A DNA stretch of 64,000 nt from Caproiciproducens sp. NJN-50 (lineage in GTDB: Bacteria > Bacillota > Clostridia > Oscillospirales > Acutalibacteraceae), in assembly GCF_004103755.1 (NCBI RefSeq), contig NZ_CP035283.1, positions 2,728,001 through 2,792,000 on the forward strand. The letters are read 5' to 3'. Position 1 is the first letter of the stretch. Each line of letters opens with the position of its first letter. The notes beneath the pieces were generated by a model that was not told where the DNA came from, ran no database searches, and saw only the letters and a program-made list of their open reading frames with translations. The translations under genes and the position numbers were made by a program. Positions 53,602 to 62,022 of the stretch are shown here, piece after piece.

Positions 53602-53628
53602 CTAATATTATCGCCGATCCTGCCGATA
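53602..53628 (+). promoter_or_regulatory. SigD promoter of the flagellin gene
   Basis: TAAT (53602-53605), 15 bp, GCCGATAT (53621-53628). One mismatch to consensus. It gives a leader of about 165 bases. Confidence 0.85.
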
Positions 53629-53725
53629 TATAGCATAGGTCCGGTTGGAAGATTCTTCCGCCTGTTTTCGCTCTCACAAGGGCCCGTGCGGCGAAGCCGC
53701 CGGAAGGGCTCCGTCGGACCGATCA

Positions 53726-53749
53726 GGAAAGAGAAAGGACTCTCTTTCC
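53726..53749 (+). promoter_or_regulatory. CsrA-binding hairpin in the flagellin leader
   Basis: GGAAAGAGA (53726-53734) pairs perfectly with TCTCTTTCC (53741-53749), presenting the six-base loop AAGGAC. A GGA in a hairpin loop within AnGGA is the high-affinity CsrA site. Confidence 0.75.
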
Positions 53750-53781
53750 CCGCGAACGGCGGATACGCCGCGCGGAAATTG

Positions 53782-53794
53782 ATTCAGGAGGAAT
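53782..53794 (+). promoter_or_regulatory. Second CsrA site over the flagellin Shine-Dalgarno
   Basis: ATTC and GAAT can pair around loop AGGAG, which is the Shine-Dalgarno core (AGGAGG at 53786-53791), ten bases before the ATG. CsrA bound here would block ribosomes. The stem is only four bp. Confidence 0.55.
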
Positions 53795-53800
53795 AAAATT

Positions 53801-54625
53801 ATGCGTATTAATCACAACATTGCCGCTTTAAATGCTTCCAACCGCTTGAAGGCGAACGACAACTCCATCAGCAAAAACCTGCAGAAGCTGTCTTCCGGCT
53901 ACCGCATCAACAGCGCCGCGGATGACGCCGCGGGCCTTGCGGTTTCCGAAAAAATGCGCGCCCAGATCAATGGCCTGAACCAGGCGGAAGACAATGCGCA
54001 GAACGGCATTTCGCTCATTCAGACGGCCGAGGGCGGCCTGAACGAGACCGAATCCATCCTGCAGAGGATGAACACGCTGGCCGTCGAATCCGCAAACGGA
54101 ACCTATCAGGATACGGACGACCGCCCCAACCTTCAAAAAGAGGTTACTGCTTTGATTGCGGAAGTGAATCGCATCGCGAGCTCCACGAACTTCAATGGAA
54201 CCACTTTGCTGGATGGCACCGCTACAAACCTCGTTTTCCAGATTGGTTCCGACAATACCGCCTCTCAGCAGGTATCGCTCTCAATCGCAACCATGACCGC
54301 AACAGGACTCACCATTGATGGTGTCGACATCAGTACTCTGACAGGAGCACAGACCGCAATCGATGCCATAAAAAGCGCAATCAAGGCGGTTTCCGGTGCG
54401 CGTGCGGACCTCGGTGCAATGCAGAATCGTCTGGAACACACCACCAACAACCTCTCCACCATGAGTGAAAACCTGACCAGCGCGGAAAGCACGATCCGCG
54501 ACGTGGACATGTCTTCCGAAATGGTCGACCTGACCAAGAACCAGATTCTGGAGCAGGCCGCGACCTCGATGCTCGCTCAGGCGAACGCTCAGCCGCAGAA
54601 TGTTCTGTCCCTTCTCAAGGGCTGA
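53801..54625 (+). CDS. hag: Flagellin
   Basis: This 274-residue major filament protein has the conserved D0/D1 N-terminus (MRINHNIAALNASNRLKAND, RINSAADDAAGLAVSEKMR) and C-terminus (AESTIRDVDMSSEMVDLTKN). Only about 50 variable residues remain in the middle, so it lacks the D2/D3 outer domains, like B. subtilis Hag. It has its own SigD promoter, a long leader with CsrA sites, and a strong terminator. Confidence 0.97.
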   Translation: MRINHNIAALNASNRLKANDNSISKNLQKLSSGYRINSAADDAAGLAVSEKMRAQINGLNQAEDNAQNGISLIQTAEGGLNETESILQRMNTLAVESANGTYQDTDDRPNLQKEVTALIAEVNRIASSTNFNGTTLLDGTATNLVFQIGSDNTASQQVSLSIATMTATGLTIDGVDISTLTGAQTAIDAIKSAIKAVSGARADLGAMQNRLEHTTNNLSTMSENLTSAESTIRDVDMSSEMVDLTKNQILEQAATSMLAQANAQPQNVLSLLKG

Positions 54626-54654
54626 TTCGATTCCCTTTCCCAAGGCAATACGTG

Positions 54655-54692
54655 AACAGGGCTTCCGGATTTCTCCGGAAGCCCTGTTTTTG
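54655..54692 (+). terminator. Flagellin terminator
   Basis: AACAGGGCTTCCGGA and TCCGGAAGCCCTGTT form a 15-bp perfect stem around TTTC, followed by TTTTTG. Confidence 0.95.
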
Positions 54693-54756
54693 CAGCGTGA
54701 CACCTGTGCATTCAGCGACCCGCCCATATAGCGCAGGAAAAAGAGCAGCCAAGTCT

Positions 54757-54784
54757 GGCGGGACAGTTTTTGACTGTTCCCGCC
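54757..54784. repeat. Inverted repeat between flagellin and glycosyltransferase
   Basis: GGCGGGACAGT and ACTGTTCCCGCC pair with one bulge around TTTTG. A second perfect hairpin (AGCGGCG/CGCCGCT, 54852-54868) starts at the stop of the glycosyltransferase gene. Neither has a T run on the minus strand. Otherwise the stretch 54693-54866 appears empty. Confidence 0.5.
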
Positions 54785-54866
54785 GATTTCTAAAGCATAG
54801 GGCACGCCCCTCCGGAACAAGGGCCGGGCAAATATATGGCAGGCCAACGGAAGCGGCGCCTCGCCG

Positions 54867-57086
54867 CTACTGGGGCAAATGGGCAGCCAGTTCGTTCATA
54901 TCCGGCTCCGTGTGTGTCAGTGTCCTGAATCTCACTACATCCGGGTCGTCCGGCAACAGCCGTGCCAGCTGAGCCGTGTAGCGCCCTGCTTCCTCCAGCT
55001 TTCCCTGCGCAATCAGCGCCTTGATGTTCTCCTTGACCCGTCCTGCCAGCGTTCTGAACTCCTCCGCCTTTTCCTTTCTCTCTTTCTCCTTTTGCTGAAA
55101 CTGCTCCAACAGCAGAGAGATCGGCTTTTTCATCACCGGATAACCGTGCAGGGCGTGACGCAGATTTGCAATATAAGCCACATCATTCCCCTGGCCGCGC
55201 GCGGAAAGCGCCAGATTGATATAATACCAAAACCGGTGTTCCCTTGGAAGGGCGGAAACAGATTCCGGGGAAAGCAGTTCCGGACGGTACAGCATCCGGA
55301 GATATTGGGCGCTTTGAGACGCATATTCCCAAAACAGGGCTATGACTTCCTCGTCGCCGAGGCCCTGAGTAAGAATCACCTGTTCTTTCAGACAAAGAAG
55401 CCAAAAAGCTCTCTGCATCGATTTGCCGGAATCCGGCCCGCGATAATTTTTTATCACCTCCAAGAAATCCAGATGCTGCGTTTGCATATTGACCGCACAG
55501 CCCTTCAGATCCTCCGCGCCGATTTTTCTCAGCAAGGGAGTGATATCGGCCTGTTCCTTCATCCCGTAAAACAGAACGTCGTATAAGGTCGCGTCCCAAT
55601 CCCCGTCCCACTGGAAAAACCAGCTGAGTTCCCTTTGCGCGGCATTCCGGTTTCCGCTGCGTTCCGCATCCCGCAGGCGGTTTATCCGCACATAGGCATC
55701 GTCGTCATCCGTCATCGCGGAGATTTCCCGCGTTGCAAATGTCCGTTTATCCAAATCTTCCGGCAGTTGACTCTCCATCGTTCTCCGAAGGGAATCCCTG
55801 ATTTCCTCCCCGGCGCCGCAGGCTTTCCGATAAAACCCGGACACACACGTCCAGTCTCCGGTTTTGCCGCCAAACCCATATAAAAACTTTACTTCAGGTG
55901 CCAGTAATTCTTCAAATGAGATTTCCAGGCTGTCAAGAATATGCCTTGCCTCGCTGATGCGGTTCAGGGAAAGGAAGGATTCTCCCAAAATACAAAGCGC
56001 TCTTTCCCGGCTCAGCGGAGAAAAAAGCTGCAGGGCCGAAAACAGGGTGCAATACTGATTCAACTGGCCCAAACGATTTTTCTCATACAGTTTCAGATAG
56101 GCTTTCCCGTGATCAATGGAACGCTCATAGTCCCCGACTGAAAAGGCGGCGGACTGCGCGCAGCCATGAAAATCGATCCAGAGGACCTCCGTTTCCGCAT
56201 TATGGGGGACGTCGTTTTCCAACAAGCGAAACAGCTTGTCACTTTTATTCTCTTTCATATATGCGGTGGCGAGGATATGCAGCAGGGAAAGCCTCCAATG
56301 GGGATCAGGATTCTCCCGCTCGATCTGCAGGCCGAAATTGCAGTATTGTTCCGCCCGGGCCGGGTCTTCCGACAGAAACTGCATGGCGGACTGAAGATAG
56401 GCTTTCAGGTTCTTCGGATGGTCTTTTATCTCCAATTCAAGCAGAGTTGTGTTCCTGCTTCGCTTTTTTCTTTTTTCCGCCTCACAGTGAAATATATAAC
56501 CGTAATGGTGAACATAGTCATTCACAAACTTGATTGGCTTCACGGCCGGAATGTTTTCATGGATAACATTGACAAACCGGATTCCCTGATATACCCGGTA
56601 AACACGCATCGCATGAAAATCGTTATACCGTTTTCCGTCAAAATTATTGTAATTTCTCTGGATATAGGAAGCCGACCCGTACCGGTCACATTCGCCGCTT
56701 GTAAAAAAATCAATGAGTTCGTTCGTATCCTCGAACCATTCGTCTCCGTCGAGGAACATGAACCACTCGCCGCGCGCCGCCTTGAGGCCGGTGTTCCGGG
56801 CGGCCGAGAAATCGTCGCACCACTGGAAGTGAATGATGTGATCGGTGTATTTTTCCGCGATTTTCACCGTGCGGTCCGTGCTGCCGGTGTCGGTGATGAT
56901 CAGCTCGCTCTCCACCGCCTCCATCAGCGGCTTTAAAGAGCTCAGGCAGCGGTCGAGCGTCTTCTCCTCGTTCTTTACGATCATGCCGATGGTCAGCCGA
57001 ATTGGATGCCCGTGGTACGGACCTTCTCCTGAAATTCGGATGATGTGTTCCTTGGAAACATTCTCCTGTCTCACACGTGCTTTCAT
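54867..57086 (-). CDS. Family 2 glycosyltransferase with long helical C-terminal part, SigD-controlled
   Basis: The GT2 domain (about residues 29-200) contains LTIGMIVKNEEKTLDRCLSS, ITDTGSTDRTVKI and the DxD-like metal site FMFLDGDEWFED. The remaining 500 residues are mostly helical and look TPR-like (paired helices such as LYEKNRLGQLNQY). The 739-residue protein is cytoplasmic with no membrane segment. Proximity to flagellin and a perfect SigD -10 at 57131-57138 make flagellin O-glycosylation the likely job, but the acceptor is inferred. GGAGG precedes the ATG by 11 bases. Confidence 0.85.
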   Translation of the reverse strand: MKARVRQENVSKEHIIRISGEGPYHGHPIRLTIGMIVKNEEKTLDRCLSSLKPLMEAVESELIITDTGSTDRTVKIAEKYTDHIIHFQWCDDFSAARNTGLKAARGEWFMFLDGDEWFEDTNELIDFFTSGECDRYGSASYIQRNYNNFDGKRYNDFHAMRVYRVYQGIRFVNVIHENIPAVKPIKFVNDYVHHYGYIFHCEAEKRKKRSRNTTLLELEIKDHPKNLKAYLQSAMQFLSEDPARAEQYCNFGLQIERENPDPHWRLSLLHILATAYMKENKSDKLFRLLENDVPHNAETEVLWIDFHGCAQSAAFSVGDYERSIDHGKAYLKLYEKNRLGQLNQYCTLFSALQLFSPLSRERALCILGESFLSLNRISEARHILDSLEISFEELLAPEVKFLYGFGGKTGDWTCVSGFYRKACGAGEEIRDSLRRTMESQLPEDLDKRTFATREISAMTDDDDAYVRINRLRDAERSGNRNAAQRELSWFFQWDGDWDATLYDVLFYGMKEQADITPLLRKIGAEDLKGCAVNMQTQHLDFLEVIKNYRGPDSGKSMQRAFWLLCLKEQVILTQGLGDEEVIALFWEYASQSAQYLRMLYRPELLSPESVSALPREHRFWYYINLALSARGQGNDVAYIANLRHALHGYPVMKKPISLLLEQFQQKEKERKEKAEEFRTLAGRVKENIKALIAQGKLEEAGRYTAQLARLLPDDPDVVRFRTLTHTEPDMNELAAHLPQ

Positions 57087-57130
57087 CTATGTAATTCCTC
57101 CGATTCGTCATTAAAAACTATTTTTATTAT

Positions 57131-57157
57131 ATATCGGCAGAGCAGGACAAAGTCTTA
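57131..57157 (-). promoter_or_regulatory. SigD promoter of the glycosyltransferase gene
   Basis: On the minus strand: TAAG (57157-57154), 15 bp, GCCGATAT (57138-57131). One mismatch. Transcription would begin about 38 bases before the start codon. Confidence 0.8.
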
Positions 57158-57258
57158 CTATATTTTAAACAAATCGGCGACAGAATGTGCTATGATTGAA
57201 GAAAATACCGGGTGGATCGTTTTCCGGTCCGCCCTATGGAAAGAAGCGCGCGGAACAC

Positions 57259-58299
57259 ATGATTTCCATCAGTGTCTGTATGATTGTAAAAAATGAAGAG
57301 GCCGTACTGGCGCGGTGCCTGGACTGTCTGACCGGAATCGCGGATGAAATTATTGTGGTCGACACCGGTTCCACCGATTCCACCCCCGGAATCGCCCGAA
57401 AATACACGGAAAAGATTTTCCCGTTCCAATGGCGGGACGATTTTGCCGAAGCCAGAAACTTCGCCTTTTCCAAAGCGACAAAGGATTATATTTACTCCGC
57501 CGACGCGGACGAAGTGATCGACGGGGAAAACCGGGAAAAGTTCCGGCTGCTGAAGCAGACGCTCTCTCCCGAAACCGAGCTGGTTGAAATGCGCTATGCG
57601 AATCAGCTTCAATTCAACACAAATTACAATTACGACGTGGAGTACCGGCCCAAGCTGTTCCGGCGCGTGCGCGGTTTTCACTGGGTGGAACCCGTCCATG
57701 AAACGGTCGATCTGTCGCTTCACATGCTTGAGAGCGACATTGTGATCACCCATTGTCCGTCGGAACTTCACGCAAAGAGGGATTTCCTGATTTTTCAGGA
57801 AATGGTCCGGAAGGGTCCGCTGAATTCCCGGCTGCACCGGATGTATGCAAAAGAACTGTTCTTCGCGGGAGAAAGCGGGGACTTCCTCTCCGCCTGCCCC
57901 TATTTTGAAAGCACGCTGCACGAAGAATCCAGGAGCCTCGACGACATCCGTGTTTCCCAGTGCGTGGCGGCAAGATGCGCCCGCTTGCAGGAGAATTCGG
58001 TGAACCTCTTCAAAACGGCTCTGAAAAATGTGATCGGCGGTACGCCGTGCGCCGAAGTCTGCTGCGAACTTGGAGAATACTTTCAGAGCGCAGGAGACTG
58101 CGAGGAGGCCGCAACCTGGTTTTACACAGCGGCATTTGGGGCGGAAAGCGAAATTGATCTCCGCGCTTCCGGAATTTTTCCGCTCCGGAAACTGGCGGAC
58201 TGCTATGAGGCGCTCGGCCTTCCGGAGGAGGCGCAGACATACCGGGCCAAGGCCGGGAACTGGAAGGCGCCCGGTCCCGACAGCACAATTTCAAAATAA
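57259..58299 (+). CDS. Second family 2 glycosyltransferase
   Basis: This 346-residue GT2 enzyme is related to its divergent neighbour: ISVCMIVKNEEAVLARCLDC, VVDTGSTDSTPGIA, FQWRDDFAEARNFAFS and the DxD motif YSADADEV. The C-terminal third is helical and TPR-like. I chose ATG 57259, where the GT2 fold starts; the Shine-Dalgarno (GCGGAA) is weak. The promoter is unclear (a TATGAT at 57191-57196 lacks a -35). It may also act on flagellin. Confidence 0.82.
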   Translation: MISISVCMIVKNEEAVLARCLDCLTGIADEIIVVDTGSTDSTPGIARKYTEKIFPFQWRDDFAEARNFAFSKATKDYIYSADADEVIDGENREKFRLLKQTLSPETELVEMRYANQLQFNTNYNYDVEYRPKLFRRVRGFHWVEPVHETVDLSLHMLESDIVITHCPSELHAKRDFLIFQEMVRKGPLNSRLHRMYAKELFFAGESGDFLSACPYFESTLHEESRSLDDIRVSQCVAARCARLQENSVNLFKTALKNVIGGTPCAEVCCELGEYFQSAGDCEEAATWFYTAAFGAESEIDLRASGIFPLRKLADCYEALGLPEEAQTYRAKAGNWKAPGPDSTISK

Positions 58300-58315
58300 T
58301 TTCATAGAACATTGC

Positions 58316-58344
58316 TTGACTTCACATAATAGGTATGCTATGGT
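58316..58344 (+). promoter_or_regulatory. Sigma-A promoter of enolase
   Basis: TTGACT (58316-58321), 17 bp, TATGGT (58339-58344), about 50 bases before the start codon. Confidence 0.75.
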
Positions 58345-58397
58345 ATGGACAGAGTAAGTTTCTGCTAACTTTTGGTAAACGGAAAGAGGGGTCAAGC

Positions 58398-59684
58398 ATG
58401 CCTGATTACAGGATTAAATCCGTAAAGGGTTTGGAAATGATCGATTCACGCGGCAACCCGACTGTCGAAGCGGCGGTGGAACTGGCGAGCGGAGCGGTTG
58501 GGCGCGGCGCGGTGCCAAGCGGCGCCTCCACCGGCACATATGAGGCGCTGGAACTTCGCGACGGGGATCCGTCCCGCTTCGGCGGAAAGGGCGTTCTGAA
58601 AGCTGTGGCAAACATTGACGGGCCCCTCTGCAACGCAGTCTGCGGGCTTGACGCAACCGACACGTCGGCGGTCGACAGCGCGCTGCTGAGCGCCGACGGT
58701 TCTCCGGACAAATCCCGCCTGGGGGCCAACGCCATTCTGGCCGTTTCCCTTGCGGCAGCCAGAGCGGGAGCAAACGGCCTGGGACTTTCGCTTTACCGTT
58801 TTCTGGGCGGTATCGGCGCGGACACTTTGCCCGTGCCGATGATGAATATTCTGAACGGGGGCGCGCACGCGGCGAACAACGTCGATATTCAGGAATTCCT
58901 GATTATGCCGGCCGGGGCGCCTTCCTTCAGGGAAGGCCTTCGCTGGTGCGCGGAAGTGTTCCATACGCTGGCGGGCATTCTGAAGTCCAAGGGCCTTTCC
59001 ACCTCCGTCGGCGATGAGGGCGGATATGCGCCGAACCTGAAAACCGACGAGGAAGCAATTGAACTGATCCTGCAGGCGGTTGAGAAGGCCGGCTACCAGC
59101 CCGGCAGGGACTTTGTCCTGGCCGTTGATGCCGCCGCCAGCGAGTGGGCATCCCCCGAGGGGTACCGGCTGCCAAAGAAGGGAACGCGGTATACGACGGA
59201 CCAGCTGATCGCTTATTGGAAGCAGCTTGCGGGCAAATACCCGATCCGTTCCATTGAGGATCCTCTGGGTGAAGAGGATTGGCAGGGCTGGGCCAAGATC
59301 ACGGAGGCGCTGGGCTCCAAAATCCAGCTGATCGGCGACGATCTCTTTGTGACCAATACAAAGCGGCTGGAAAAGGGCATCACCATGAACTGCGCGAACT
59401 CGATCCTGATCAAGCTCAATCAGATCGGTTCCCTGACCGAAACGATCCGGGCCATCAAAATGGCGCACGGAACCGGTTACACGGCGGTCATTTCCCACCG
59501 CTCCGGCGAAACGGAAGATACCACGATCGCCGATCTTGCTGTCGCCATGAACGCCGGGCAGATCAAAACAGGCGCTCCGAGCCGCAGTGAGCGCGTTTCA
59601 AAGTACAACCAGCTTCTGCGAATCGAGGCACAGCTGGGGACCGCGGCGGTCTACCCGGGAGCGGACTGTTTCCATCAAAAATAG
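58398..59684 (+). CDS. eno: Enolase
   Basis: This 428-residue phosphopyruvate hydratase of glycolysis (2-phosphoglycerate to phosphoenolpyruvate) is cytoplasmic. Catalytic and metal residues are in place: VGDEGGYAPNL, the Asp of LAVDAAASEW, the Glu of SIEDPLGEEDW, the Asp of IGDDLFVTN, the Lys of ILIKLNQIG and SHRSGETEDT. ATG 58398 follows AGAGGGG. It is a single gene with its own sigma-A promoter, so its place beside motility genes is probably incidental. Confidence 0.97.
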   Translation: MPDYRIKSVKGLEMIDSRGNPTVEAAVELASGAVGRGAVPSGASTGTYEALELRDGDPSRFGGKGVLKAVANIDGPLCNAVCGLDATDTSAVDSALLSADGSPDKSRLGANAILAVSLAAARAGANGLGLSLYRFLGGIGADTLPVPMMNILNGGAHAANNVDIQEFLIMPAGAPSFREGLRWCAEVFHTLAGILKSKGLSTSVGDEGGYAPNLKTDEEAIELILQAVEKAGYQPGRDFVLAVDAAASEWASPEGYRLPKKGTRYTTDQLIAYWKQLAGKYPIRSIEDPLGEEDWQGWAKITEALGSKIQLIGDDLFVTNTKRLEKGITMNCANSILIKLNQIGSLTETIRAIKMAHGTGYTAVISHRSGETEDTTIADLAVAMNAGQIKTGAPSRSERVSKYNQLLRIEAQLGTAAVYPGADCFHQK

Positions 59685-59705
59685 GGATACAAAACCAAAT
59701 CACCG

Positions 59706-59728
59706 CACCCCCGGCAATGCCGGGGGTG
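59706..59728 (+). terminator. Probable enolase terminator
   Basis: CACCCCCGGC/GCCGGGGGTG forms a perfect 10-bp stem with a 3-base loop. The T run is short (TTTCGTGT). Confidence 0.65.
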
Positions 59729-59761
59729 TTTCGTGTCAGTAAGGCCCTGACCGGTCAACTG

Positions 59762-59802
59762 TAAAAAGCAGCGGCAGCCCTCCGGGAGGGCCGCCGCTGT
59801 TC
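59762..59802 (-). terminator. Terminator of the third mcp
   Basis: AGCGGC-GCCCTCC pairs with GGAGGGC-GCCGCT, with one bulged base. On the minus strand TTTTTAC follows. Confidence 0.8.
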
Positions 59803-59812
59803 CAATCTCAAA

Positions 59813-61117
59813 TCAGGAAACTGCAGTCTTCGTTTTTAAGTGGAATCGATTCAGTTCCTTTTGGAGCAGATCCGCCTGCCCGGACAGTTCTTCACTCGCC
59901 GCGGCGCTTTCTTCCGCGGATGCGGAATTGGTCTGGATCACGCTTGAAATCTGCTCAATGCCCTGCGAAATCTGTTCGGCGGCCCCGGATTGTGTTGACG
60001 CCGCGCCGTCGATTTTCGCAACCGCCTCGTTGACTTTGACAATTCGGGTGGAAATCTCCTCCAGAGCTTTCGCGGTTTTTTCCGCGATTCCGGTGCCGTC
60101 CTTCACCTTCGCAATCGTGCCTTCAATCAGCGCCGTCGTCTGGCTGGCGGCATTGGCGGATTTGCCGGCCAGGGCCCGCACCTCGTCGGCGACGACGGCA
60201 AACCCTTTTCCGGCCTCTCCGGCGCGCGCCGCCTCAACTGCGGCGTTCAGGGCAAGAATATTGGTCTGAAAGGCGATTTCGTCGATCGCCTTGATAATCT
60301 TCCGGATTTCATCGGAGGACGCATCAATCTCTTCCATCGCGACAAGCATCTGTTTCATCTGGCGATTGCTCATCTGAATATCTTCCGTTGTTTCCGCCAT
60401 GTAAGAATTAACTTTGCTGATATGTTCCGACGTTTCCTGAATGCTTGCCGAGATTTCCTGCGTGGAAGAGGACAGCTCCTCCACGGACGCAGCCTGTTCG
60501 GTCGCCCCCTGGGCCAGCTGCTGGGCCGCGGCCGAGACCTGCCTGGCGCCGCTGTCTACCTGACTGGAAGTCGACTGAATGATTTCAAACGTATGATTCA
60601 GCTTCCGAAGAATCTCACGGTAGGAATCCGTGATTGGGGCAAAGTCTCCCGCGTAGTTCTGGGTGATCTCCATGGTAAGGTCACCGTCTGCAATCCGGTT
60701 CAGAGTTTCCGAGATTTCACATACATCTTTTTTTAGAAGAGAAAACGCGGCGTTAAGGGACGACGAAATGGTGCCGATTTCATTCTGTGAGCGGCAATCG
60801 ATCCGAAGCCCCAGATTTCCTTTGGAAAACTCCCGCGCCACGTCCGCGATCGTTTGGATCGGCTGCGAAACCTCTCTGGAGAGCCAAAGATGAGAGAAGG
60901 CAGCGGTAAGAATAAAAACAACGCAGAATACGGCCATCACCGCAATCATCCACACCGCGGACTGTTTCAGCCGGGTAAGATCCTGCCCGTTCAGGACCTG
61001 AAGCAATGCATAAATCCCCATTGCGGCGGACAGAATACCACCTGCCGAAATCACATATTGTATTCCTGTAAGCAGTTTTGAAATTTTAACATTCCGAATG
61101 CCTTTTTTCATTTTCAT
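59813..61117 (-). CDS. Methyl-accepting chemotaxis protein with minimal external part
   Basis: In 434 residues: two membrane helices (VISAGGILSAAMGIYALLQV and AVWMIAVMAVFCVVFILTAA) separated by about 14 residues, HAMP, and the signalling hairpin with tip EIAFQTNILALNAAVEAARA. No ligand domain is present outside the cell. I chose ATG 61117 (AGAAGGG eleven bases before); ATG 61156 has no good Shine-Dalgarno. It is driven by a perfect sigma-A promoter, unlike the SigD-type chemotaxis operons. Confidence 0.93.
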   Translation of the reverse strand: MKMKKGIRNVKISKLLTGIQYVISAGGILSAAMGIYALLQVLNGQDLTRLKQSAVWMIAVMAVFCVVFILTAAFSHLWLSREVSQPIQTIADVAREFSKGNLGLRIDCRSQNEIGTISSSLNAAFSLLKKDVCEISETLNRIADGDLTMEITQNYAGDFAPITDSYREILRKLNHTFEIIQSTSSQVDSGARQVSAAAQQLAQGATEQAASVEELSSSTQEISASIQETSEHISKVNSYMAETTEDIQMSNRQMKQMLVAMEEIDASSDEIRKIIKAIDEIAFQTNILALNAAVEAARAGEAGKGFAVVADEVRALAGKSANAASQTTALIEGTIAKVKDGTGIAEKTAKALEEISTRIVKVNEAVAKIDGAASTQSGAAEQISQGIEQISSVIQTNSASAEESAAASEELSGQADLLQKELNRFHLKTKTAVS

Positions 61118-61245
61118 CAGCCGTAAAACCCTTCTCTTTCCAGCAAAATACGACATCGCTTATTTTCGATGAAAGTCATAGAATCCGCAAATCAGTCAGA
61201 TTGTCCCACAATTCTACATATTTCAAACTGGTTCTACCTTAATGA

Positions 61246-61274
61246 ATTATATATTCATAAAATTGATATGTCAA
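61246..61274 (-). promoter_or_regulatory. Consensus sigma-A promoter of the third mcp, with overlapping dyad
   Basis: On the minus strand: TTGACA (61274-61269), 17 bp, TATAAT (61251-61246), a perfect consensus. The imperfect palindrome TTGATATGTCAA (61263-61274) covers the -35 box and could be an operator for the divergent regulator. Confidence 0.8.
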
Positions 61275-61305
61275 TATATATATCATGAATTTAGTTGATA
61301 TTGTA

Positions 61306-61335
61306 TTTACTTTTTGAATACAGACTTTGTAGAAT
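61306..61335 (+). promoter_or_regulatory. Possible promoter of the XRE regulator
   Basis: TTTACT (61306-61311), 18 bp, TAGAAT (61330-61335), ending 22 bases before the start codon. Only a fair match. Confidence 0.35.
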
Positions 61336-61357
61336 GGAATCGAAAGGGCTGATATGA

Positions 61358-61963
61358 ATGAACAGAATCCGTTTTTTGCGTACGCAGAAAGCGATGAAGC
61401 AGGAGGAGCTCGCAAGGGTAATCCATGTCAGTCAGTCCTCTTTGTCGGGATACGAAAACGAAAAATATGAGCCGGATAAAAAGACCCTTCTGCGGCTCGC
61501 ATCCTTTTTCGGGGTCTCGATTGATTACCTGCTGGGAATAGACGACACCTGTTCCCACGGTACGGGTGTCTCGGTGAAAATCCCCGTTTATTCCATCCTG
61601 CGGTCGGAGCAGCCAACAGGTCCCTGCGGCTCGGTCCTCTATTTTCTGGACTTTGAACCGTATTGGAAAGAGAACGGCGAGTATTTCGGCATCCAAGTGA
61701 GCGGCAATCTGATGGAACCGCGTATTTTTGACGGCGATATCGCCATCGCCCGGCGGCAGAATACCGTCATGGACGGCGATATCGCGGTTGTACAGATAGC
61801 GCATAAAAACGCGGAGATCATTCGCGTGGTTCATCACGGAAGCGGAATCATTCTGCTCCCCTATAACCCTAAATGCAAAGTTCTTTCCTACACGGAGAAA
61901 GAAATTGCGGAGCTGCCCGTAAAAGTTCTCGGAAAAGTGGTCGAATTTCACGGAAAGTGCTGA
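61358..61963 (+). CDS. XRE-family regulator with degenerate S24 peptidase domain
   Basis: This 201-residue regulator has an N-terminal helix-turn-helix (residues 3-58; MKQEELARVIHVSQSSLSGY) and a C-terminal LexA/S24-like domain (about 75-195). The family's catalytic Ser lies in GDSMEP; here the sequence is GNLMEPRIFDGD, a Leu at 118. The partner Lys is replaced by Arg156 (EIIRVV). It is therefore probably not self-cleaving and may respond in another way. It is divergent from the third mcp. AAAGGG precedes ATG 61358. Confidence 0.88.
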   Translation: MNRIRFLRTQKAMKQEELARVIHVSQSSLSGYENEKYEPDKKTLLRLASFFGVSIDYLLGIDDTCSHGTGVSVKIPVYSILRSEQPTGPCGSVLYFLDFEPYWKENGEYFGIQVSGNLMEPRIFDGDIAIARRQNTVMDGDIAVVQIAHKNAEIIRVVHHGSGIILLPYNPKCKVLSYTEKEIAELPVKVLGKVVEFHGKC

Positions 61964-61964
61964 A

Positions 61965-61998
61965 AAAAGCCGGAACCGCCTCGTCCGGTTCCGGCTTT
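61965..61998 (+). terminator. Terminator after the XRE regulator
   Basis: AAGCCGGAACC/GGTTCCGGCTT forms a perfect 11-bp stem. The T run is only three long, so efficiency is uncertain. Confidence 0.65.
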
Positions 61999-62022
61999 CA
62001 TTCCGCTGATTTTCGATTTTAC

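Noticed and set aside
53554..53796. 80-codon frame between csrA and flagellin
   Set aside because: It overlaps the end of csrA and runs through the SigD promoter and the CsrA hairpin, so it is leader sequence.
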